Assembly (NCBI GenBank): GCA_016716065.1
Contig: JADJXA010000004.1
Coordinates: 372,001 to 436,000 of the forward strand
Direction of reading: 5' to 3'
Origin: Candidatus Leptovillus gracilis
GTDB taxonomy: Bacteria; Chloroflexota; Anaerolineae; Promineifilales; Promineifilaceae
DNA: 64,000 nucleotides
Below are positions 17,293-23,882 of this stretch, piece by piece. The notes beneath the pieces were generated by a model that worked only from the letters and a program-made list of their open reading frames with translations, made no database searches and was not told where the DNA came from. Each line of letters begins with the position of its first letter. The first letter of the stretch is position 1. The position numbers and the translations under genes were made by a program.

Positions 17293-18084
17293 TTATTTCT
17301 TTTCCGGTAAGAAAGGCGTCACGAATGCGTCGTAGGCGAAGACCCCAATGGCGCCGGAGATGGCCGGAACCAATACCGGTACAATTAACCAGTAGAGGCC
17401 ATCAAAGAGGCCTTTTGTGCCGACGAGAGCGCCGAAAATACGGGGGCCGAGGTCACGGGCAGGGTTGATGGAGTAACCACTGGGACCACCCAGAGACAAA
17501 CCAACTGCCAGGACGGTGAAGCCAACCAGGAAAGGCCCCATGTTGTTCTTCAGGCCCAGGTTGCGTTCGTCGCCGCTGGCTAACACACCCCACAACAGCA
17601 TCATTGTGCCAAAGAATTCGGCGATGCCGGCCGTGAGCATGCTGTAGCTGCCGGTGCTGGTCATCGGTGTGGCGGAAAAAGCGGAACCAAAAACGGAGCC
17701 GGGGCCGGTGGACCAGACGTTGGGCATACCGGCGGCAACCAGACCATCGCGGTAGACCAGGTAAACGCCCAGAGCGCCCAGGAACGCGCCAATGAACTGC
17801 GCCACAATGTAGGGTCCCACTTTGGCCCAAGGGAAACCGCGCTTGGCAGCCAGAGCAATCGTTACAGCCGGGTTAAGATGCGCACCGCTGACGCCGCCAG
17901 AAATATAGACGGCGACGACAACCGCGAAAGCCCAGCCCACGGTGATGGTATTCCAGTTATAAGCGGGAGCGGCCAAACGAGGGGCCAACCCCACGTTGGC
18001 GACAACACCATCGCCCAATAAAATCAGAACAAAGGTGCCGAATATTTCGCCAACCAGTTCGCCTGTTAAACCATTCTTTTTCAT
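17293..18084 (-). CDS. glpF: Glycerol facilitator (aquaglyceroporin)
   Basis: 263 residues with six predicted membrane helices and the two MIP half-helix signatures: GAHLNPAVTIALA (about residues 66-78) and GYSINPARDLGPRI (near residue 200). The Asp after the second NPAR is characteristic of glycerol-conducting rather than strict water channels. It admits glycerol for GlpK. The start has a CTTAAGGAGA ribosome site. First gene of the glpF-dhaK-dhaL-glpK-glpABC series. Confidence 0.95.
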   Translation of the reverse strand: MKKNGLTGELVGEIFGTFVLILLGDGVVANVGLAPRLAAPAYNWNTITVGWAFAVVVAVYISGGVSGAHLNPAVTIALAAKRGFPWAKVGPYIVAQFIGAFLGALGVYLVYRDGLVAAGMPNVWSTGPGSVFGSAFSATPMTSTGSYSMLTAGIAEFFGTMMLLWGVLASGDERNLGLKNNMGPFLVGFTVLAVGLSLGGPSGYSINPARDLGPRIFGALVGTKGLFDGLYWLIVPVLVPAISGAIGVFAYDAFVTPFLPEKK

Positions 18085-18102
18085 CTTGATTCTCCTTAAG
18101 GT

Positions 18103-18131
18103 ACTAGAATAAGGTACTTGATTTGTGTCAA
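18103..18131 (-). promoter_or_regulatory. Promoter of glpF
   Basis: Perfect TTGACA, 17 nt, then TCTAGT (4/6). The start site would fall just before the ribosome site, giving a very short leader. A direct repeat AGTACCTTA (two copies, one ending in the -10) overlaps it and could be an operator. Confidence 0.55.
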
Positions 18132-18550
18132 CCTGTCTTCAAACCCCCGATAATCAAAAAATGGGCGCCACACGCCAGGCAAATGAAGTCGCAAGATTTG
18201 CCGCCTGATTATCAGGTTGGAGTTACTTTGGTGGGAAATAGTTGTGTCGCTTCACCTCCTTGTTGCAATACAAAAACATCACCCACAAGAATCTTATATG
18301 AGTGCCTTTGATGGATGGATGATGTGATGCTCTCGTTTGCTGCCTCTTCCCGTTTGATGAGTGCAACAGGTTCAGCCAATGGCTACAAAGACAGCGCTGG
18401 CAGGCTGAACCAACCTGAAAGGATGCGTTGACGGGGTTTGTGTTTCATGCAAAGGCCACACTTTTAAGTCGCCTGATTTGGATGATTTGCATAACACACT
18501 GTCGGTAATCATACAGCAAGTGCGATAGAGATCAACAACGCAGCAAATTA
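18132..18550. other. Upstream region of glpF, no gene seen
   Basis: About 420 nt without a convincing reading frame. It is A/T-richer than the neighbours and almost free of the ACGGCCGT octamer, as expected for a regulatory region between the glpF promoter and paired inverted repeats next to dhaR. Confidence 0.5.
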
Positions 18551-18599
18551 TGTTTCATTGCGAAACATGGCTGCAACAAAGATGTTTTATTATGAAACG
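18551..18599. promoter_or_regulatory. Paired inverted repeats, candidate DhaR operators
   Basis: TGTTTCATTGCGAAACA (18551-18567, perfect 6-bp arms, 5-nt spacer) and TGTTTTATTATGAAACG (18583-18599, GTTT...AAAC arms). The two are 32 nt apart, about three helical turns, so bound dimers would face the same side. They lie directly after the dhaR stop codon, ~470 nt before glpF. Confidence 0.5.
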
Positions 18600-18606
18600 A
18601 AGATGT

Positions 18607-20639
18607 TTATTTGAATTGATCGGGGGTCAGGTTGAAGCGTTTCATCTTGCGCCAGAGGGTGGTCCGGCCGATGCCCAGTTGTTGGGCCATTTCGCTCATG
18701 CGTCCCTGGTAGGCCCAGCCGGCGCGGAGGATAGCTTCGCGTTCGGCTTCGGCGGTGGTGAGCAAGGGTTCGGCCTGGGGGGAATTGGCGATGACAATAC
18801 GGCCGCTGCGGATGGTTTCCGACAGGTTGGCGACGCGGATGACGTTGTCGGTACTCTGGTGGAGGGCGCGTTCAAGGATGCTTTCCAGTTCACGCACGTT
18901 GCCGGGCCAGGGATAACGACAGAGTACGGCCGTTGCCTGATCATCTATCCACGCCGCCACTCCATCCCGCTCGGAGATGCGCGCCAGGAAACGTTCGGCC
19001 AGCAAGGGGATATCGTCTATACGTTCGCGCAGCGGCGGCACAGAAATGGTGAAGACGCCGAAGCGGTAATAGAGGTGGGCCAGGAACTGCTGCTCCTGAA
19101 CCAGTTTCTCCACCGGCATCGAAGTGGCGCCGATGATGCGCACGTTTACCGGAATGGGCCGGGAACTGCCCAGGCGCATGACGTGGCCTGTTTCGATGAC
19201 GTGCAGCAAGGCTGCCTGCATTTCCAGCGACAGCGCTTCGATCTGGTCAAACATCAGCGTGCCGCCATCGGCTAATTCAAATTTGCTGGGACGGCCGTCT
19301 GTCCGCATGTCCTGTTCCTGGCCCAAAAATTCGCCAATCATCAGCTCGTGAGGAATGGCGCGGCAGTTGATTGCCAGAAAAGGGTGCGCGCCACGTTCGC
19401 TGTCGTTGTGGATGGCCCGCGCCAGGTGGTTTTTGCCCACACCGCCTTCGCCGCGCAGCAGCACTGGGGCCAGACCCCGCGCCGCGGTGCGCGCCTGCCG
19501 CATCACCGCGCGCATCGGCGATGATTGGGCCGGCATGTCTTCCAGAGCCAACATCGCCCTGGTGCCCACTTGCTGATGCACCAGCCGCCGCACCTGTTCG
19601 ATGGGGCGCAAGATGGCAATGTAGCCGGCCCTGAGCAGCGGGTCGTAAGAGATGGGCAGCAGGCTGACCAGGCATTCTACCGTCTGATCATTGGCCGACA
19701 GCGACGCCTCCACATCTAGCAGTTGTTGGTGATTGTCAATCACTTGTGCAGTTCATCGGGAAAGTGCAGAATTTCGTTAAAAGGGCGGCCCAAAATAGAA
19801 GCGGGATTGATCTTGAGCGTCTGGGCCGCCAGGGCGTTGATGTGGTTGATCTGGCCGTTGGCGTCCCAGGTGACAACACCTTCGTGAATGACTTCCAAAA
19901 TAGCTTTGACTTCTGTCAGGCGGTTGTTGGCTTCTTCCAGATACAGGTTGGCCTGGAGTTGATTGTTGATAGCCCGCGCGGCGGCCATCACCAGCGATAG
20001 GCTGTGCCGCGAAACCGATGACAGCGGTTCTAATAAGGCGATGAGGCCAATGATACGGCCGTTCACATCATGAATCGGCGCGGCGGAACTGGCAATCTGG
20101 TGAAAAAACTCGTGGTAATGCTCGGCCCCAACCACCTGGACAGGCATGGCGGTCAGCAGCGCCAGCCCCAGGGCGTTGGTTCCCATGACCCCTTCTGACC
20201 AGATGGTTCCTTTGTGCAGGCCATCGCCGTCATTGGCGCCAAAGGGGGAAACCGGCCGTCCGCGGGTTGTTACCGGGTCCTGTGTCTGGCTGAGTACCGA
20301 TTGGTCGCCTTCCAGGTCCAAAATGCAGCCCGCGCCATCGGTGACGAGGACGGCGCAGTAAGACCCCTCAAGAAACTGATAGATGTCTTCCAGGAAAGGG
20401 CGGGCGAGCATGGTAAGGTCTTCATGGACTTTGAGCGTTTTAAGCAGCGCCGGTTCTTGCAGTGTAACCAGGCGGGGGGCCTGACGCGGACTAAGGCGGG
20501 GGGCGCAGCGCTGCCAGGAGCGCAGCACGATGGGGTCTAACTGCTGCCCATTGACCGGCTCTACCTGCCCGGTTTTGGTGAAGGCGTACCAAAATTGCTT
20601 GAGTACGTCACGGTGAATGGGGTAATCTGTAGGTTGCAT
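18607..20639 (-). CDS. dhaR: DhaR-type activator of glycerol/DHA genes (one frameshift)
   Basis: Layout: N-terminal sensor region with a GAF-like domain, a PAS domain, an AAA+ domain and a Fis-type HTH ending QLGIGRTTLWRKMKRFNLTPDQFK, close to what I recall of Escherichia coli DhaR. The nucleotide site is LLRGEGGVGKNHLARAIHN. The GAFTGA sigma-54 contact loop is absent (GEFLGQEQD in its place), as in E. coli DhaR, which acts at a sigma-70 promoter. The reading frame is broken inside the PAS domain: one frame stops at 19740 after FPDELHK, the next begins with an overlapping GTG at 19743 (IDNHQQLLDV). One missing G rejoins them and restores a normal PAS. The second part has no ribosome site. Likely regulator of glpF-dhaKL-glpK-glpABC. 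Confidence 0.88.
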
Positions 20640-20727
20640 GGCTGAGTCTAGTAAAAATTGGATGTCTTGATGGTAAAAATTTGCTGGTTGGATGATCAAC
20701 AAACAAACGCAGGCTAACTCATTGGAT

Positions 20728-20755
20728 GGTATAACAAACACGGCCGTTTTGACAA
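20728..20755 (-). promoter_or_regulatory. Candidate dhaR promoter
   Basis: TTGTCA, 16 nt, TATACC on the minus strand. The spacer contains one ACGGCCGT. Its -35 overlaps the -35 of the divergent expansin promoter, so the two may compete. Confidence 0.45.
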
Positions 20756-20776
20756 TGGTTTTTTTGCCTATACAAT
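20749..20776 (+). promoter_or_regulatory. Promoter of the expansin gene (probably leaderless)
   Basis: Perfect TTGACA, 16 nt, TACAAT. The -10 ends at 20776 and the coding ATG is at 20783, so transcription would start at or within a base or two of the start codon. No ribosome-binding site is present. Confidence 0.65.
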
Positions 20777-20782
20777 GACGCC

Positions 20783-21535
20783 ATGAAACATTTTCGGCGT
20801 TTGTGGTTGCTGGCGGCCACTTTGATGGCCGGTCTGGTTGGGCTGATGGCAAGCGGCGCGGTAACGGCCGTTGCCCATTCCACCGCTGCGCCCCCGCTCT
20901 TTCTTCCCCTCATCGTCAAAAGCGGCGACCCGACCATTGGCCCTGTTCGCAGCGGCATCGCCACCTATTACAACGCCACCGGCGAAGGCAACTGCCTCTT
21001 CCCTGCCTCGCCCAATAACCTGATGGTGGCGGCCATGAACGAGGTGGATTACAACAACGCCGCTTTGTGTGGGGCCTATGTGCGGGTAGACGGCCGTAAA
21101 GGCAGCGTCGTCGTGCGCATTGTAGACCGCTGTCCCGAATGTGCTCAGGGGCACGTAGACATGAGTCCACAAGCCTTTGCCCTGATAGACGACATTCCCC
21201 TGGGGCGTGTGCCTATCACCTGGCAAATCGTCAGCCCGGCATTAGACGGCCCCATCGTTTACCATTTTAAGGATGGCAGCAATCAGTGGTGGACGGCCGT
21301 GCAAATTCGCAATCACCGCAATCCCATCGCCAAAGTGGAATACCGCCTATCTAATGGTTCCTTCCAGCAGCTCCCCCGCGAAATGTGGAATTACTTCGTC
21401 GCCGACAGCGGCATGGGACCCGGCCCCTACACCTTCCGCGTCACCGACGCGCTGGGCAACGTCCTGGTAGACCACAACATCCCCCACGTCGAAAATGGCA
21501 GCGTCCCCGGCAGCAGCCAATTCCCGCCACCCTGA
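20783..21535 (+). CDS. Secreted bacterial expansin (DPBB domain plus CBM63-like domain)
   Basis: 250 residues with a signal peptide (MKHFRRLWLLAATLMAGLVG to about residue 30). Residues ~55-150 form the double-psi beta-barrel: GIATYYNATGEGNC, ALCGAYVRVDG and VVRIVDRCPECAQGHVDMSP. The last holds the Asp that is essential in Bacillus EXLX1 and the downstream VDMSP turn. Residues ~158-250 match the CBM63 partner domain, including the surface aromatics in DGSNQWWTAVQIRNHRNP. Expansins loosen cellulose-containing walls without hydrolysis. It suggests contact with plant or algal cellulose, or cell-wall/biofilm modification. No neighbouring cellulase. Confidence 0.9.
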   Translation: MKHFRRLWLLAATLMAGLVGLMASGAVTAVAHSTAAPPLFLPLIVKSGDPTIGPVRSGIATYYNATGEGNCLFPASPNNLMVAAMNEVDYNNAALCGAYVRVDGRKGSVVVRIVDRCPECAQGHVDMSPQAFALIDDIPLGRVPITWQIVSPALDGPIVYHFKDGSNQWWTAVQIRNHRNPIAKVEYRLSNGSFQQLPREMWNYFVADSGMGPGPYTFRVTDALGNVLVDHNIPHVENGSVPGSSQFPPP

Positions 21536-21541
21536 CCACCC

Positions 21542-21570
21542 GTAGGGATGAGCCATCGGCTCGTCCCTAC
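21542..21570. terminator. Bidirectional terminator between expansin and P-type ATPase genes
   Basis: A stem GTAGGGATGAGCC/GGCTCGTCCCTAC (one T-G wobble) with a 3-nt loop, then CGTTTTA on the plus strand. It overlaps the stop codon of the ATPase gene on the other strand. Confidence 0.7.
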
Positions 21571-23828
21571 CGTTTTAATCCCGGCCAACGCAGCAGGCGC
21601 ATCCCATTTGCCGTCACCAACAGCGAAACGCCCATGTCGGCCAGCACCGCCAGCCACATGGAGCCTAATCCCAGCAGCACCAGCCCAAAAAAGGCAAACT
21701 TCAGCCCCAGCGCCAGGGCCACGTTCACGCCAATCACGCGCATCGTCGCCCGACTGAGGCGGATGGCAAAGGGCAGCAGGCGCAAATCGTCGTGCATCAG
21801 CGTCACATCGGCCGTTTCCAGGGCCTGGGCGGTGTGGCCGATGGCGACGCCGACATTGGCCGCCGCCAGCGCCGGCGTGTCGTTGATGCCATCGCCGACC
21901 ATGACGACATGGCCGTGCTGCTGACGTAGTTGGGACACGGCCGTTACCTTATCTTCCGGCAAACAATTGGCCCACACCTCGGCCATGCCCATGCCCACGT
22001 CGGCGGCTACCTTGTGCGCTGTCTGTTCGTTGTCGCCGGTCAGCATGACCAGGTAGTGGATGCCCAGAGCGCGCAGTTCAGCGACGGCCGTCTTGCTTGT
22101 TTCGCGCACTGTGTCGGCCACCGCGATATAGCCCAGATAATCATCATCTCGGCCGATGAGCATGGTGGTGTAGCCCTGGTTGGCGGCCGTGTCCAGCTCG
22201 GCGCAGTGGGCGGCGTGGGCGGCGTGGTCGTTAAAATAGTGGTGGCTGCCGATGGTGACGGCACGGCCGTTGACCTGCCCCGTCACCCCGCGCCCGCTGA
22301 GCGCCTGCACGTTTTCCGCCGCTTTGTACTGCTGCGCCACGCCATGCACCGCCGCCTGCGCCACCACCGCCTGAGCGATGGGATGCTCGCTGCGCTGCTC
22401 CACGGCGCTCGCCAGCGCCAACAGATCATCACAGTCGGCGCACGCTGCGCCGGCGGGCAGTTCACACACGGCCGAGCGCACGGCAACAACGGCCGGTTCA
22501 CCCCGCGTCAACGTGCCCGTTTTGTCGAAGGCAACAGCCCGGACGCGGCTCAGTTCCTCCAGGTGCGCCCCACCCTTGAAGATAACGCCATGCCGCGCCG
22601 CATTACTGATGGCGCTGACGATGCTGACCGGCGTGCTGATGACCAACGCGCATGGGCAGGCGACCACCAACAGCGCCAGCGCCCGGTAAATCCAGCCCTG
22701 CGCCGGGTCGGCGGCGTCCAGCCAGGGCTGCCCAAAGGCCAGCGGTGGCACGGTGGCGACCAAAGCGGCAATCGCCACAACGATGGGCGTGTAATAGCGG
22801 GCAAACTGGTCTACAAAGCGCTGCGAGGGGGCCTGGGCTTCTTGCGCTTCGGCCACCAATTTAATGAGGCGGCTGAGGGTATTGTCTTCGGCCAGATGGG
22901 TGATGGCGATCTCCAACGTGCCCGGCCCGTTGATGCTGCCGGCAAACACGTCGTCGCCGGGCTGCTTTTCCAGCGGCAGGCTTTCGCCGGTGATGGGGGC
23001 CTGGTTGATGGCCGAGCGGCCGGCGAGGATACGGCCGTCCATCGGTACACGCTCGCCCGGCTTCACCACAATCGTCTCACCCACGCGCAATTCGGCCACG
23101 GCCACGCGCTGCTCTTCGAGGCCGCAGAAGGGGCACGGGCCGCCGGTGTAGCCATCTTGCCCCAGGTGGCCGGCGCAGTCCAGGCACTGGCGCAGCACGG
23201 TAGCTTTGTTGGGGGCCAGTTCCATCAGGCGGCGGATGGATTGGCGGGCGCGGTCGGCGGTGTAGCCTTCGATGGCCTCGGCGATGACAAACAGCACCAT
23301 GACCATGCCCGCTTCGGTGTACGCGCCAATCAGCACCGCGCCGATGGCGGCGATGGACATGAGGACGTTGATGTTGATTTCGCGGTTGATACGCACGGCC
23401 GTCCACGCGCTCTTAAATATGGGCAAACCGGCGATGATGAGGGCGAGAACGGCCGTTATCTCAATCCACGCCCCGTCCACGCCCAAGCCCGGCAGCAGTT
23501 CATCAAACACCAGACCGGGCAGGATCAGCAGCGCCGCCAGCAGCGCCAGCCGTGTATCGCGCCGCGCCCACAGGTAAGGGAAGAAGGCCGTGGCGGGCTG
23601 ATTGGCCGGTCGGTTGGTTAGCTGGTTGGCCGAGGCCACGTCGTAGCCAAGCTCCTGAACGCGGGCGACGATGGCGGCGCGGTCTGCGTTCCCGGTTACG
23701 CGCAGCGTTTCGGTGGTGAAGTTAAGCTGGCAGCTTTCGATGCCAGCCAGCCGGGCAACACCTTTTTCCACGCTGCGGGCGCAGTCGGCGCAGTCCATGC
23801 CGGTGATTTGGAAAGTTTGTTCGGTCAT
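21567..23828 (-). CDS. Zn/Cd/Pb-type P1B ATPase with an extra zinc-ribbon-like insert
   Basis: 753 residues. N-terminal metal-binding domain with GMDCADC (C13, C16), the D-C form typical of ZntA/CadA. Core motifs: TGES (280-283), CPC at 391-393, DKTGT with phospho-D435, and GDGINDTPALAAANVGVAIG near the C-terminus. Exporter of divalent soft metals. Two additions are odd. Between the actuator strand LMELAPNKATV and VAVAELRVGETIVV there are about 25 extra residues with C215xxC218 and C232xxC235 (CLDC...CPFC), which look like a zinc knuckle. Residues ~68-79 (NQLTNRPANQPA) are encoded by a CCAACCAG-type word repeat. Ribosome site AGGAGTCCT precedes the start. Confidence 0.9.
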   Translation of the reverse strand: MTEQTFQITGMDCADCARSVEKGVARLAGIESCQLNFTTETLRVTGNADRAAIVARVQELGYDVASANQLTNRPANQPATAFFPYLWARRDTRLALLAALLILPGLVFDELLPGLGVDGAWIEITAVLALIIAGLPIFKSAWTAVRINREININVLMSIAAIGAVLIGAYTEAGMVMVLFVIAEAIEGYTADRARQSIRRLMELAPNKATVLRQCLDCAGHLGQDGYTGGPCPFCGLEEQRVAVAELRVGETIVVKPGERVPMDGRILAGRSAINQAPITGESLPLEKQPGDDVFAGSINGPGTLEIAITHLAEDNTLSRLIKLVAEAQEAQAPSQRFVDQFARYYTPIVVAIAALVATVPPLAFGQPWLDAADPAQGWIYRALALLVVACPCALVISTPVSIVSAISNAARHGVIFKGGAHLEELSRVRAVAFDKTGTLTRGEPAVVAVRSAVCELPAGAACADCDDLLALASAVEQRSEHPIAQAVVAQAAVHGVAQQYKAAENVQALSGRGVTGQVNGRAVTIGSHHYFNDHAAHAAHCAELDTAANQGYTTMLIGRDDDYLGYIAVADTVRETSKTAVAELRALGIHYLVMLTGDNEQTAHKVAADVGMGMAEVWANCLPEDKVTAVSQLRQQHGHVVMVGDGINDTPALAAANVGVAIGHTAQALETADVTLMHDDLRLLPFAIRLSRATMRVIGVNVALALGLKFAFFGLVLLGLGSMWLAVLADMGVSLLVTANGMRLLRWPGLKR

Positions 23829-23841
23829 AGGACTCCTACGA

Positions 23842-23874
23842 GACCCGAAGGTTCTTTAAAACCCTTTGGGTCTG
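23842..23874. repeat. Hairpin upstream of the P-type ATPase gene
   Basis: AGACCC...GGGTCT outer arms with AAGG/CCTT inner pairing. It fills most of the short gap between the peroxidase-fusion stop and the ATPase start. Confidence 0.55.
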
Positions 23875-23882
23875 CCTGCACC

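Noticed and set aside
18363..18378. Sigma-54 -24/-12-like element (TGGCTGAACCTGTTGC on the minus strand) upstream of glpF
   Set aside because: The GG-GC spacing is one base too long, and the DhaR encoded next to it lacks the GAFTGA loop needed to contact sigma-54. The TTGACA-N17-TCTAGT promoter is better.
19740..19743. Reading dhaR as two genes with a GTGA overlap
   Set aside because: The junction splits a PAS domain in the middle of its fold and the second part has no ribosome site. One missing base explains it better, though programmed frameshifting cannot be excluded from sequence alone.
21930..23621. A 563-codon open frame antisense to the Zn/Cd ATPase gene
   Set aside because: It is a mirror of a GC-rich gene: His/Arg/Gln/Gly-rich with no domain, while the opposite strand has all P-type ATPase motifs. 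Similar mirror frames at 4615-5430, 11102-11497 and 39094-40371 were rejected for the same reason.
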